A stretch of 64,000 nucleotides of DNA, taken from assembly GCF_033473495.1 (NCBI RefSeq), contig NC_088941.1:558001-622000 (forward strand), read 5' to 3'. The notes beneath the pieces were generated by a model. It saw nothing but the letters and a program-made list of their open reading frames with translations. It was not told the DNA's origin and made no database searches. Both the position numbers and the translations under genes were made by a program. This stretch comes from Cercospora beticola. Its lineage: Eukaryota; Ascomycota; Dothideomycetes; Mycosphaerellales; Mycosphaerellaceae. This document shows positions 22,368 through 36,567 of this stretch, piece by piece (position 1 is the stretch's first letter; each line of letters opens with the position of its first letter).

Positions 22368-23495
22368 CCTTGCAGCAGCGACGATCCTAGATTCGATTAT
22401 ATCTTCTTTCTCGCGGAATGCTCAGGTGATGTGATGTTTGTCTTTCTCAACAACGGCGGCAACGCCGAGAACCGTAACCCCGCCGACGAGGAAAGAGTCG
22501 TTTGCGTAATAGTCTTGCTTAAGTCTCTAGCGGGATGATGTGCACGTATCAATGGCTCCACGGCTGTGTCAAATCGGAGCGTCACGGTCTGTAGAAAGAG
22601 TAATCAAAGGATAGAAGCACAATGCAAGACAAGAGAGTAGAGGTAAAGAAACCAGGTTCATGCGGCTCACAACGCGATGCTCGCGTGCTCTCACCAAGAC
22701 GGCAGGATCAGAAAATAAGAGTTCTCGAAGCTCTTCGCTGATCGCTAGGGATCTGCATTGTCCGGCCACACAGCATGTGTGTGGCATGGCCAGGACAGCC
22801 GCGGGACTTTTTGACAGATTTCCGCTGCCCAAAGAGCGTTTATGGTGGCTGACGGGAGGCTTGCAGTGGCATGGCTGATTTGTTGGATGGCAGAGCGGAA
22901 AGTGTTCTGGCCGGGCGGCGCTGGTATGGAATGTCACGAGATGTGTCGTTGCGGCGGGCGAGGTGTGTTTCGGTTCATGCCGGATGTGCCCCGCTTGTTG
23001 GGTGCTGACTGTGCTGATGAGAAATTCTGAGACGATCACAGATGGAAGAGGAGAGGAGGTCGTGGGGAAGGAGGGTGGTGTTTGTCGGCAGCGCCCAAAA
23101 TGGAAGCTGCCGCCGGCGTTGCTTGCTTGGTCTATTCCGACACTTCAGTATTAATGAAGCGACAAGGAGATGATCATGTGAAATGATACTACGAGAAGGG
23201 GGAGGCAAGTCAAAGGTTAGGTAGAATGTCTTCTCATAATCGATCAATCTTGTCGCTAATCGCGAAAGTGTCTAAAAGATATTACTACTTCCAACAGGAG
23301 TGGTGCAACACTTGCATGACCTTCAACTCCTTCCCTCTCTTCCTCTTGTAAAACCCAAAGTATTCCCAACTCCTTCTCAAGAAATGCTATTTACTCAATT
23401 TGCGAACGCTATCACTCAAAAACATGCATCAACCTTTCTTCGTCACATTGTCATCAACATCATCATCTTGGCAAAAGCAGCCAGCCGACCACTGT
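22368..23495. other. intergenic stretch, no supported gene
   Basis: This contains the promoter of the 216-residue hypothetical gene and the 3' region of the Rieske oxygenase. Only short unsupported frames are present. Confidence 0.45.
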
Positions 23496-24815
23496 CTACC
23501 AAGCCAACTGCTCCTGCTTCTCCGGCGAACAAGCCAACCCAGAACAAAAATCAATATCCTCCTGCGAAATGACCGAATTCGTCGTATTCGGCAACTGATG
23601 TCTCGCAGGCCAAATCTCCTCTCGTTGCTGCTGTTCCCTCGCATGGTGCGCCACAACAGTCTCACGAATAGAAGATTGGAAATAGAGAGGTCCCTTCTCC
23701 ATTTTTGGGTGCATTTCACCGTTGATGAAAACTCCAGCATTCAGGTTCTTTTGCGCTTGGTCGCAGAGATACTTGTCTTCGGACATAATGCGTTTGTAGA
23801 TCCCGCTGACGAGGTCGAAGTCTTCGTCGGATGAGTTCTTGTTGCGGAAGACTTGGTATTGCATGGAAGAGCGGCTGGAGCTGCTGGGGACGAAGCGTTG
23901 GATCATGAAGAAGTGGGGGCTGGGAGAGATGTTAGTGGCTGTGGGATCATTGATGCGATGGCGCGGGACTTACGAGATGTTTGTGGAAACGTTGGGGAAA
24001 TAGTAGCTGGCTGCGACAACGAGACCGGCCTTTCGCTGCTCGTCAGTCGTGGCAGCATCGTGGAGAATTTGTCCTTTTGTTGTGTTGACGGCGTAAGAGT
24101 CCAAGTTTGCGAGCGCACCGATGTCAGGATGCGTTGTTGGGCAGTGGTAGCATTCATTGTAATTATCGGCCAAGATCTTCCAGTTGTAGTCACCCTCCAT
24201 CTCCCAGAAGTGGTCGAAAACATAGTCTTCAAAGTTGAATTGTTCGTATCGCTTTTGCTCATCGACGCCTCCAAAGTCATCTTCCCACGCGATCTCTGGC
24301 TCCTCCTTTGCGTCCAAGTTGATCCACACGAAACCAGTCTTGTCAATCTTGACGTGGATAGGAAGCAGACCGTTGTTCTCCTTCTTGAAGCCATCGAGGT
24401 CTTGATAGCCAGGTGCTTTGGCCAACTTGCCGTTCAGACCGTATGACCAGCCGTGGTATTTGCAGGAAAAGATTCTTGCGGTGCCCGAGTCTTTTGTCAC
24501 GACAGGGAAGGCGCGATGTCTGCAAACGTTGTGGAAGCCGTTAATGTTGCCCTGGCGGTCCTTGACGAGGACAATGTTGAAGCCCGCGATGGGAAAGCGG
24601 AGAAAGTCGCCGGCTTCGACGAAACGGTTCTTGTGTGTAAGGAGTTGCCACTTGCGAGAGAAAATTGCTCGTCGCTCGAGCTCATACATCTCTTTTGATT
24701 GATACCAGCTGGCGGGAAGTGCACGTGTGGCATTCTTGACTTCAGGTTCTGTTGGTTTGGCACCGAAGCCGAAATAGCCCAAGAAGCCAGAGGCTACTGA
24801 GTCTGTCCTTGGCAT
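23496..24815 (-). CDS. Rieske [2Fe-2S] non-heme iron oxygenase (choline/betaine monooxygenase-like)
   Basis: This enzyme hydroxylates or demethylates its substrate using O2 and reductase electrons. Exons are 24815-23974 and 23919-23496 (54-bp intron in NVSTNIS|PHFFMIQ), 421 residues. The Rieske cluster ligands are CRH and CKYH, 17 residues apart (NVCRHRAFPVV ... FSCKYHGWSYG). The mononuclear iron site is NECYHCPTTHPD (ExxHxxxxH). The AWEDDFGGVDEQKRYEQFNFEDY block and overall length fit the RO-alpha family of choline monooxygenase and glycine-betaine or carnitine oxygenases. An in-frame extension upstream to 25094 exists, but MPRTDSVASGFLGYFGFG matches the family start. The next two upstream genes, same strand, are a dimethylglycine-dehydrogenase-like flavoprotein and a peroxisomal acyl-CoA dehydrogenase. 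The exact substrate is inferred, not shown. Confidence 0.9.
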
Positions 24816-26386
24816 GGTGAAGGATGTATCAATGGTATGGAAGCGGGAAAGGGAGATGTTTGGTGATGAGATGGAATGGATTGTGGTGTGATATGAAGAG
24901 GCCGCCACAATACTCACACACTTACGCTGGCATATATGGTGATTCTGTATGCTGGACAGCATGGTCTCACGAAGAGATGCCAAACCCCATGGGGTGAGCC
25001 TGTCCTTTGGCATAGGATCAAGGCATCCATTTTGAGTTAGGCAATGCTGAGACCAGCAGGCGAACCTAGCTACCCGATATGGCTGCCCTCCCATTCGATT
25101 TCCGGGCCAATTACATCAGGGCTGGTATCTCGACACGCACGACACGCCTGCTTGTTGGATCTCTCGTGGCTTTATCGCTGCTGCCGATAGCAGTCGCCAG
25201 AAATCGCACTTGATCGCGGGACGGACACGACGTTGGTGTTTTCTTGCTGCTGCTATCTCTCAACGCCCGTGCTATCTTTTCCCTCGTCGCATGCAATCAG
25301 AAGCGCTGCCCAACACGAGGCGTCTGGATTGCGCTGCCGCCGTGACGGCAAATTGGCGCGGTCTACGGGACTTGTTGCAGCTATTGTTGCACCGAGCCCA
25401 CCATCTCGAGCGCGCCTACGCGACATCGTGATCACCCAGGCGGGGCAGCAACACGACGACAATGTTGCTCAGCACGACGAGTGCAGGTGGCATTCGCTGG
25501 CGGCGGTTGGTTACTCGCACTCGGTCGGGTCAAGAGGCGCTGACAGCGGCAGGCGCGTGGTCATGCTGACTTCATGAGCCGTGCAATTTCGGCGCGACAC
25601 GTGGGATGCGAGGAAGATGGCAGCAGGCTTGGGCGGGTCGAGAACGCGTATGGGTGTCGCTGATGGCGGATCGTGGCATCCTGTTTGGGAGTCAACATCC
25701 AGCGCGCCGCCGTGAAGGTAGACGAACATCAGCCTGGGGGAGGGGCCCAGGAGGGCCGTGCCGCCGCCGATCATCGCGCGCGGCAGGTTCGTTCGTGGGT
25801 GGGATAGCAACACCACATCTGGAAGGAGGACCACCCGAAACACCTGCACCACTGACCAGCGATTGCGCATTCATCATGATGAGTCTGGACCCCGTTGTGA
25901 TGCCCAGTCCATCGTTACGCCGTCTGCCAACATACGCGGTACGACATCGGTTCTCCTTCGCGACAGGCCTGACACTTGTTCCAATGGGAATCCCGTCGAT
26001 GATCTGGGTTGGAGACGGTAATGGTCGGGCCCGAGTCACCAAGCGCCTATGAAGCATCGTGTGATCCGTTCGTGAAGAATGATCACCAAGGCACCATCTC
26101 GATGCTTAGGCAATCTGTGACCAACGCCAGCGTCCATCTTTACACCGCATTGACTTCACCGTCTGTATGATATGGTGGCTGAAAGGCGTAACAATGTCAC
26201 TCTTGACACGTCGAAATGAGATGCATCGTGTAGGAAAAGAAATGAAACACAACTCCGATTAAATCGAACAAAGTCATTACGCTCTGTACCCAACCTCAAA
26301 CCAAGTCAAACAACGCCACCAATGCCTCATAATCATCAAGCCATGCCTATACATACCGCCCAAACCTCATATCTCATCATCCTTCA
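24816..26386. other. intergenic stretch, no supported gene
   Basis: This 1.57-kb stretch holds the promoter of the Rieske gene and the 3' end of the flavoprotein gene. Overlapping frames on both strands around 25600-26050 are GC-rich chance frames without a known domain. Confidence 0.45.
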
Positions 26387-29053
<2,667 letters not shown>

Positions 29054-29114
29054 TCAGCAGAAAACAGATGCTAAGAAGATACTTGGAGTGTTCCGTCCAG
29101 AGGAAAGTTAGCAA

Positions 29115-29390
29115 TTATACCAATCTCAAAAAGTCCGGACTCAACACGCGACAAATGGCTGAATAAAGACAGCAGCAACGTATCCCACTCACGCTTTGCC
29201 ATTTCAATGGGAACATACCTACCATAGTCAAGGGACGCGTGAGCGCGTATCGCGTAGTGTTTCTAGCGGGGTCATGCCACCCGCCTGCACGCAAAGGGTC
29301 AGCATACTCCGGCTTTTGCTGTGCGGTGGGAGGGTTGAAGGGCAAGCTATGGATAGCTTTGCCCAAATCGGGTTTCTTGATCCCTTTCAT
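29115..29390 (-). CDS. possible small protein or exon, unassigned
   Basis: The frame from the ATG at 29390 reads MKGIKKPDLGKAIHSLPFNP, then a mixed, natural-looking composition (ending LRAGGWHDPARNTTRYALTRPLTM). A potential donor GTAGGT then lies about 163 nt into the frame. Composition and the following donor make a first exon plausible, but I could not find a convincing second exon before the flavoprotein start at 29017. It matches no family I recognise and could be a chance frame in the flavoprotein promoter. Confidence 0.25.
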   Translation of the reverse strand: MKGIKKPDLGKAIHSLPFNPPTAQQKPEYADPLRAGGWHDPARNTTRYALTRPLTMVGMFPLKWQSVSGIRCCCLYSAICRVLSPDFLRLV

Positions 29391-29719
29391 CTTTCATGGA
29401 GGCACGATACGACATGGAGGTGCCCATGTTTGGTAGCGATGCGGTTGATAAGGATGCGGTCATGCTGCGTTGTTTGTGATACGAGGTTTGTGGGGAGGAG
29501 TGCATTGGTCGAGATGTTGTGCAGGAAGACGGGAGATGTTGAGTGGCGGTCGCGAGGCAGGTGCTTCGCGCCTCAGGCAAGAACTTGACTTGACTTGACA
29601 TGGAAAGCGCCAGGCTCTCACAACCTTCTAGTAATCACCACTTCACATGATGGAGAACTTTGGCCTAACCTTTAGAGAACTGCTGTCGAACGTTCGCTTA
29701 TACATATAATCTAATCATT

Positions 29720-31218
29720 CTACAATTTTGACTGCTTGGCCACTTGGCGATCCAACTGGAGGATATCCCTCTTCTCCATACCGTAAGCCTTGCACATCTC
29801 CGCCGCCTTCTTCTTCTGCCACTCAATCTTCTCAAGGCATGCCTTACCCCTCTTGTTCTCGTTTCTGCCCATTTGCAGCATGTGCACCTCATCTGGACCA
29901 TCGACGATTCTCATTGTTCGACCTGAAGCATACATGTTTGCGAGAGGAGTTTCTTGGGAAACACCAGCACCTCCATAGGCTTGAATAGCGTCATCGATGA
30001 TCTCGAGGAGGATTCTTGGAACGAGGATCTTTGCCTCGGCGATCTCCTTGAGGGCAAATTTGGCATCCTTGCTGTCAATCTTGATGGCAGCCTCACAGAC
30101 CAGAAGCCTAGCGGAGTCGATCTTCACGCGAGCATCGGCGACACGCGAGAGCATGACACCGTGCTCTGCAAGTTGCTTGCCGAATGGTGTCTTGCGAGGG
30201 TCGTTCATGCGGGCGATCATGTACTCCAGAGCCTTCTCGGCAGCACCGATGCTTCGCATAGCGTGGTGGATACGGCCTGGACCAAGACGTCCTTGAATGA
30301 CCTCGAAACCGCGGCCAGGACCCAGCACCATGTTCTCGGCTGGCACTCGCACGTTTTCAAAGGAGATGTGGCCGTGTCCGTGTGGTGCGTCATCGTAGCC
30401 AAAGACACCCAGCATGCGGTGGATGGTGATGCCGGGGGTATCGAATGGCACGATGATGACGGACTGCTGCTTGTACGGGCTTGGGTTGTTTGGATCTGAC
30501 TTGCCCATGACAATGAAGACCTCGCATCGCTTGTCACCGGCTCCGGACGACCACCACTTCTGGCCATTGAGCACATACTCGTTGCCCTCCTTTCGCATGT
30601 TGAGCTCAATGTTCGTAGCGTCGGACGAAGCAACATCTGGCTCAGTCATCAAGAAACCGCTGCGAATCTTGCCGTCGAGCAATGGCTTGAGCCATCGGTC
30701 CTTCTGCGCCTGTGTGCCGTACTTGGCGAACACTTCCATGTTGCCAGTGTCTGGAGCAGAGCAGTTGCATGCCTCAGAGGCAGTGGCACTCCTGCCCAAG
30801 TATTCTGCCATGAGGCCATATTCCAAGTTGCTGAAGCCAGCTCCCTCTTTAAAGTGGTTCTTGGGCAAGAACATGTTCCACAATCCCAACGACTTTGCTC
30901 GCTTCTTCAAGTCCTCGATCACCTGTGGATGCGAGCTGAATCGTTCTTGCACGCCTTGGCCGACCTGCTGTGCGTATACGGTGTCTGCGGGGATACATTC
31001 TTCTTCGACGAACTTCTCGACCTAGTGAGAGTGTTAGCATGCCTTTGACTCGCCACCGTGGAAGTGCTGTATGGCCATACCAAGTCCAATGTCTTCTTGG
31101 CCCGCTCTGACACGAATGGACGTGCCATGAATGGGATTCTGTCGCTTGCGCGGCTGCCGCCACCGCCGCCAGCGACGAGCAGCTCCTCGCTGGCCTCAAT
31201 CTTGTATGGGACCGACAT
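29720..31218 (-). CDS. acyl-CoA dehydrogenase with peroxisomal SKL signal
   Basis: This FAD flavoenzyme introduces the trans-2 double bond in acyl-CoA. Exons are 31218-31081 and 31021-29720 (59-bp intron, donor GTATGG, after KKTLDL), 479 residues. N-terminal helices precede GLWNMFLPKNHFKEGAGFSNLEYGLMAE. The FAD/acyl loop is FLMTEPDVASSDATNIE with GQKWWSSGA, typical of the ACAD10/11-like branch. GRLGPGRIHHAMRSIGAAE and IQAYGGAGVSQETPLANMYA contain the conserved C-terminal FAD-contact and catalytic region. The last three residues are SKL, a canonical PTS1, so the enzyme should be peroxisomal. It lies 702 bp upstream of the flavoprotein gene on the same strand and may belong to the same catabolic group. 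Substrate chain type is unknown. Confidence 0.93.
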
Positions 31219-32383
31219 GGTGAATGTAGTCTATGATTCCTAGATGCGAAGGAGATGGAGCTCCAGATGAGGAATGCTGGAGAGGATCAGGCTGTAAATA
31301 GGTGAGATCCGAGATGCTCTGATGAAGGAGGAAAACGAAAGAATCAGCGACGATCTGAGAGGTCCCTTACACTCTTTCAATGCTAATGCGAGGATGCTCT
31401 GCGCCTAGGCTGGCTCAGAGCGCAGTGGTTAAGTTGACCGAGGTCACTAAACAGCCCGCGTTGGCCGAGGGCGAGCCGGGAATTCTGTGGGGAGCGCTTT
31501 CTGATTCGTCGAACAGGCGAAGATGAAGGATAACTCTCACGATACAACTCTTTGGGCTGCGCTATCCTTAATTCATCTCTACGATACGCGCTTTTGCCGT
31601 GTGCACAGAGCTTCTAGCTTACATATTGCATCCGACGGAAATCACGTCCCACGTGTCGCAGAGCGTGGCTCTCTGCCGTTTGCCATGGCTGTCCTTCCTC
31701 GTCAAACCCAACGACACACTTGGCCGCAACCGCGATGCAAGATGATACGACGCGCTGGGGCACATGCTGATGGCAGGATCGCTGTGCTTCGAAAGTTGAT
31801 ATGCCGCGTGGTGCGGAAAACTCGCGGGCGACGTGTCACCGGCAAATCTTGGTGAACTGATTGAACACGCGACTTATCAGCCCACTATCAATTTTCACAT
31901 CCCAAGCTGCAGCAAAATGCAAACAAAGGCTTGCGCTCCTTGCTCTGCTCACCGGATTCCACCTGTACATGAAGGCTCTTCCGGAGCTCACGTGAACTCT
32001 TTGCCCGGAAAAGCCCAAGATACACTGCCAGCTTCAGCTGTGCCTCGACTAATCGTATATCACTAATTCCATATCACTAACAAAACAGGCCCGCAGGACT
32101 CGAGTCGGAAACCACGGTCGCGGCCTTCAGGGTATCATAGGACTGTTCATGGCTATCTGGCCGTATCGACCACGCTGTGCGCTCGAAGGAACAATGAATC
32201 AGAACCAGAATTGCTCAGCGAGTATTAAACGTCCGTTATTCGTTGGCTCATAATGCATCAGCTATCGCTATTACTACGATCCACTTCCGATACAAGCACT
32301 GTGGCCTCGAGCCTGCCGTGGCTAATGCCCCTCAACCGCCCGACGCAACACCAAGAACGACTTCCCTCAAAAACTGCCTGCTT
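31219..32383. other. intergenic stretch, no supported gene
   Basis: This holds the upstream region of the acyl-CoA dehydrogenase and the downstream region of the first surface-protein gene. No coding frame with family resemblance is seen. Confidence 0.45.
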
Positions 32384-33400
32384 CTACAAAGCGAAAGCTG
32401 CGACAAGAGCGGCGGCACCAGCTCCGAAGAACGACACAGCCTCAGCTGGGAGAGCGGCGGCGCCAGTCGCGACTGCAACACCGGTGGTGAAAGTGCTCGT
32501 TTGACCGTTCGCACCAGTGCCAACAGACGTGGCGAATGAAGTCGAGACGCCTGTTGGGGCAGCTCCAGGGGTCTGGTTACCACCTGTGATTGTTCCGAAG
32601 ACTGGAAGCACTGTGGTTCGGGTGCACTGGGGCTCGTTGACATCTGGGTTGTCGTCGTTGTCGCCGTCTGGTCCGTCGGGGTCATTTAAATCGTCACAAT
32701 CTACAGTCTGCACCACGGTGGTGCTACCAGTTGCGGTGACCCTTGGAGCAGCGGCAGTAGGTCCAGCAGTTGGGTTTGGGCTTGTGTTGTTGGCTCCAGG
32801 AACTTGCAGGCCGCAAATACGCGCCCACTCAGCGACGTCTGTGAAGATGGTCAGTACTCGGCTTCGATTGCGCTCCTCCCCGGATCACGGCCTCATCACG
32901 GCCTCAAGACATACCATTATCGACCACAGTCTGGTTCCTGTTGTTGTTGTTATTATTGTTGTTTCCTTGGCCTTGCCCGTCATCACCATCGGGATCATTG
33001 ACATCATCGCCATCTGGACCATCAGGTGTATCAGGGTTGTTGTTGTCGTCCAGATCCAGGTAGTAATTCGGGAAACGTGCCACGCACTCGACGCAAGAAG
33101 CGAGAGCCTGTGCGGCGTTCTGGTCCTGGCACACGCAGTCTCGGTACTGCTGGTTGGCTGGAATTCCTGGTTGGAGATTGTTGTTGTTGTCATCGTCATC
33201 AAATTGCTGGTCGCATCGCTGCTCGATTGTTAGCAAGCCTCAACAACCTGGAGATGGGTCACACGAACGTTCTCAGTGTCCACTACTGGCTGACAGGTGG
33301 ACCGGCACTCCTGTGGAATATCATTCTGGTCCAGGTCCTGCCCTTTGACAGCACAGATGGCCGCAGCCAACAAGGCGAAGGTCCAGTTTGTGTTGCGCAT
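32384..33400 (-). CDS. secreted Cys-containing, Asp/Asn-rich GPI-type surface protein
   Basis: This predicted cell-wall or surface protein of 296 residues has exons 33400-33269, 33218-32915 and 32838-32384, with introns of 50 and 76 bp. The signal peptide MRNTNWTFALLAAAICAVKG is followed by two paired-Cys regions (ECRSTCQP; RCDQQF ... DCVCQD and CVECVARFPNYYLDL). Low-complexity Asp/Asn/Gly stretches separate them from a second Cys region (ARICGLQVPG). The tail is Thr/Ser/Ala-rich and ends in a GPI-type hydrophobic segment (AEAVSFFGAGAAALVAAFAL). A TATA box lies 113 bp upstream. The neighbours at 34642 and 35719 share the design: signal peptide, acidic or polar low-complexity region, hydrophobic tail, about 50-bp intron and TATA box. 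The function is unknown; the family may act in adhesion or wall structure. Confidence 0.85.
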
Positions 33401-34641
33401 ATTGGAATATCCACGTCGGATGGCGATGAGATGCTTTGCTGGAAAAGATAATCTTGATGCAGCCGGGCTCTGACAACTTGTAGAGGGAGCTTGGATGAGC
33501 ACGGCGCGGATGTTATATACACCGCGCGACTTTCCGGAAGTCCCAGAATACGGCTTCTCAAACTACGCTACGCATTTCCTGTTCATCCGCAAGGTCTGAG
33601 CTGTACGCGGCCATGGCGGCTGGCAGGATACACAAGCCTGCTCAGCCATCATGACAAGAGAGCCACGACCTACTACCTGGTCAATGCTGGTCTCAAGCAT
33701 AGGCGCAGAGAAGCGGGCATGTTTGGCGGGCAGAGCTGACAGTGTCCGCAAAGAATCGGCGTGATCAGCAAATGAGGTGACGAGTGCCTATGCACTATGT
33801 TTCATTGTGAACTGGCATTCATAAGGCATCCACAGACGTTGCTTCCTCATTCGAAAACACCGAACAAACCCCCGGACATGTCCACTGAAAAGTTCTGCGC
33901 CCAGCCCTTGGCATCGACTGCAAAGCCACATATTACTACTCCACCGCTCCACCCAGCATCACCGAGCCTCAGCGGAAGATCCGGATGATCTCCCCAGGAA
34001 TTCCCAATGGGCTCTCGTCGCACGCATGGCCGCTTGCTACCCATGCAGGACGCATGTATTTGTTGGTCAGGCCACGAAGAGAAGGCGCGGCATTCTGTCA
34101 GTTCAGCCAGAAACCATGGAAAACCTGGTTTGCAACACGATGTCACGTCTTGACAGCTCTCCGCAGTAAGCGTACGTCACTCAAGTAAGCATACGCCGCC
34201 GAGCAAGCCCCAAGCAGACTCAATGCAGACTCTGGAGAAGCTGCGGGGAGAATCGCCTTGGCTGGCACCACAATCTCCATTGTGTGGGAGTAATGCCACT
34301 ACTGCACAAACAGCTCATGGGTGTATATTTCTCGAAGCACACTAATCGCCATTGAACGTCTCCACTCGATGCGCTATGCTCAACGAGGTACTTATTTGTG
34401 GCTCGCCGACCAAGTGAAAAAGATCTTAAGCTGGTGCCTGGAGAGTTTGAGTGAGACACACGAAGATTCATTGTTCCGACAGTTGGCGACGGCTACTCTT
34501 GTTATGGAGATACTATGGTAGGCTTACGTCCGCAGCTCCACCACCGAAACCGGCAACTCCATCAAAGTCGACAAACCACTCGCCATGATTATCCAGACCT
34601 CACTTCCTATCAACTCCCGAAAATTCCCCAGCAACACTGCT
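33401..34641. other. intergenic stretch with promoter of the first surface-protein gene
   Basis: Apart from the TATA box at 33513-33519, nothing is recognised. Short frames on both strands are unsupported. Confidence 0.45.
33513..33519 (-). promoter_or_regulatory. TATA box (TATATAA)
   Basis: On the minus strand this reads TATATAA, 113 bp before the ATG at 33400. The two neighbouring surface-protein genes have the same element at nearly the same distance, which supports it. Confidence 0.6.
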
Positions 34642-35024
34642 TCACAGCAAGGCAGCCATAGCCACCGCAAGTCCAGCCACACTACCGAACACTGGGAGCG
34701 AGAGTCCTGTTGCGGAGTTGCAGTGTCCATCATCATCGTCGTCGTCGTCGCACTCTTCTAGTGCGCGTTAGTTTCACATCTGTGCGAAACCGGCATTTAC
34801 GACTTACTGTTGTTGTTGTTACTGTTGCCGCTGCTGCCGCCCGAACTGCCACCTGAGCTGCCGCCACCACTGCCACTAGCTTGGAAATTGCCGCCTGGAC
34901 CGTGCCCTTGGGGCTCTGCCTCTGCGGCGCGAGCGACGACTTCGTTGGCCTCCGCGTTCATCTGAGCGCCTTGTGCAATGCTGAGCGCGGCAGCGACGGC
35001 GAGGAGAACCGAATTGAACTTCAT
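34642..35024 (-). CDS. small secreted Ser/Gly- and Asp-rich GPI-type protein
   Basis: Exons 35024-34808 and 34757-34642 join across a 50-bp intron (GTAAGT, branch CTAAC, CTAG), giving 110 residues. The signal peptide is MKFNSVLLAVAAALSIAQG. A short polar region (MNAEANEVVARAAEAEPQGHG) leads into Gly/Ser repeats (SGGGSSGGSSGG), an Asn run, then KECDDDDDDDGHC. The tail SLPVFGSVAGLAVAMAALL is hydrophobic and ends at the stop, as in a GPI-attachment signal. The second exon is recoverable only by splicing, because the plain frame stops soon after the donor. It has the same architecture as the flanking genes at 32384 and 35719. Function is unknown; a wall or surface role is likely. Confidence 0.82.
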
Positions 35025-35129
35025 TGTGAGTTTTGATGTAAAGACTGTCTGAGTGGCGTTGAACGAATGTGTACTGGATGTGAACTGAGCTGGAGTGTAT
35101 TCTGTGACTTGAGGCACGTTCTCCGTGTC

Positions 35130-35135
35130 TATATA
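35130..35135 (-). promoter_or_regulatory. TATA box (TATATA)
   Basis: This element lies 106 bp before the ATG at 35024 on the minus strand, matching the position of TATA boxes before the genes starting at 33400 and 36567. Confidence 0.55.
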
Positions 35136-35718
35136 GCCACTGACAGAGATTGCACAGCTCCAAGGCAGACGGTTATCGGCACTCTCTTCATCTTCTTCGC
35201 ATTTGTCGAAACAACTCTATACCCTGGCAACCTGAGTTTAATAGGAGCCTTTAGTGCTGGAAGCACGATTGACCAACGTGAACTTGCGATCACGAGGCAT
35301 TTGGGTTGGCAGCTGACACTGACACAATCTTGGAATGCAGCAGACCAATACTCAAACATTCGAGTACTCGGGAGAGGGAGACTCTTCGGTCTTTCACAGA
35401 GTTAAGGTGCAAACTGCAATAAGATTACCGAAGTTGTCCACAACTATCGTCGAAACCAAGACAAGCAACAACTTAGCGACTGGACCGATCTCGCAAGACC
35501 CTTCATACAATCGTAATTCATTAGAAAGCCATCATCAATTCCCTCAAAACACCACAAACAGGGTCTAGCATGGTTCCAAAACCAGGACCCTCAGATTTTC
35601 GTCACGCCTCATGTGTCAACCAAAACCTTCTGCTCCAACCACCACCGCGAACATCTCATCTCATCCAAATTTGTTCTCTTCTGCGACAAGCAAGCGAGTC
35701 GATCAATCGCACTTTTGT

Positions 35719-36567
35719 TCACAGCAAAGCAACCATAACAATAGCGAGTGTAAAAGCACCACCAATCACAGGATAAGTGTTTCGTCCTCCTCCATCATCG
35801 CCATCGACATGTGACAGACGTGTCAGATGTGACTGATGTGACCGATGCGACAGATGTGGCAGGCGCGACAGACGCGACAGACGCGACAGGCGCGACAGAC
35901 AAGACAGACGCGACAGAAAGGACAGACGCGACAGCCAAGTCAGGCAGGTCAGACGCGACAGACGCGACAGACACTACAGACGAGGAGGCTGGACGTCGTT
36001 CCAATTGTTGTTATTGTTGTTGTCTTGTGGCCGTCCGTCTTCGTCGTATCTGTTATTGTGGTTGTTTTCGCGGTCGCCGTAGTTGTCTGGGCCATCTTCA
36101 TCAGGGCGATCACCATCGGGGCCGTCGCCGTCTTCATCTGGGCGGTCGTCCTTCTCCCTCTCGTCGCGGTCATCACCATCTGGTCCGTCGTCTTTTTCTC
36201 GTTCGTCTCGGTCATCACCATCCGGACCATCGTCGCCATATCTGTCTTTACCTTTGTCCTTGCCTTTGCCTTTTCCGCCATCCGGACCATCATGCGGACC
36301 GTCGTCTGGCCCATCATCCGCATCTCGTACTTTCAGCTTCATGCGATGGTCGTCCCACTTGTGGAACTTGTCCTTCACATCATGGTACTCGTCTTTGAAC
36401 TTTCGCTCGACGTCACGCCAATCATCTGTCGCCATATCAGTGCAGGCCAGATACTAAAAGCCATAAGACTTACCGCCATCGCGGTCACGAGCAGCAATGT
36501 TGTTTGGAAGAGCTTGTACCAAGCCCCCAACGATGGTGATCAAGGCGAGTACAGAGTGTGCCTTCAT
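35719..36567 (-). CDS. secreted Asp-rich surface protein; frame interrupted by TAG before minisatellite and GPI-type tail
   Basis: Exon 1 is 36567-36474 and exon 2 begins at 36425 after a 48-bp intron. The signal peptide is MKAHSVLALITIVGGLVQA. A charged region follows (DWRDVERKFKDEYHDVKDK), then Asp/Gly/Pro/Arg-rich repeats including a direct repeat of DGPDGDDRDEREKDD, and an Asn run. The first in-frame stop is TAG at 35974-35976, which would give a 181-residue protein with no anchor. The same frame then continues open for 84 codons, through a 9-bp minisatellite (Leu-Ser-Arg-type units). It ends in DGDDGGGRNTYPVIGGAFTL plus a hydrophobic end (AIVMVALL) stopping at 35719, as in a GPI signal. 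TAG differs from the repeat's TCG by one base. Either the gene was truncated by nonsense mutation, or an unrecognised intron removes the repeat. Confidence 0.65.
35812..35982. repeat. 9-bp minisatellite, 19 units
   Basis: These are tandem 9-bp units, consensus CGACAGACG on the plus strand, counted as 19 contiguous units without length change. Early units are more diverged (TGTCAGATG, TGACTGATG). Unit 19 (35974-35982) is CTACAGACG, whose single change from consensus creates the minus-strand TAG in the overlapping surface-protein frame. Confidence 0.9.

Noticed and set aside
25606..26057. Overlapping 120-150-codon frames on both strands
   Set aside because: They are GC-rich chance frames in an intergenic region, with no domain or start context.
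35811..36398. Plus-strand 195-codon frame rich in Asp-Ala-Thr
   Set aside because: It is the antisense reading of the 9-bp minisatellite and the Asp-rich gene. Minus-strand splicing, signal peptide and TATA box support the other strand.
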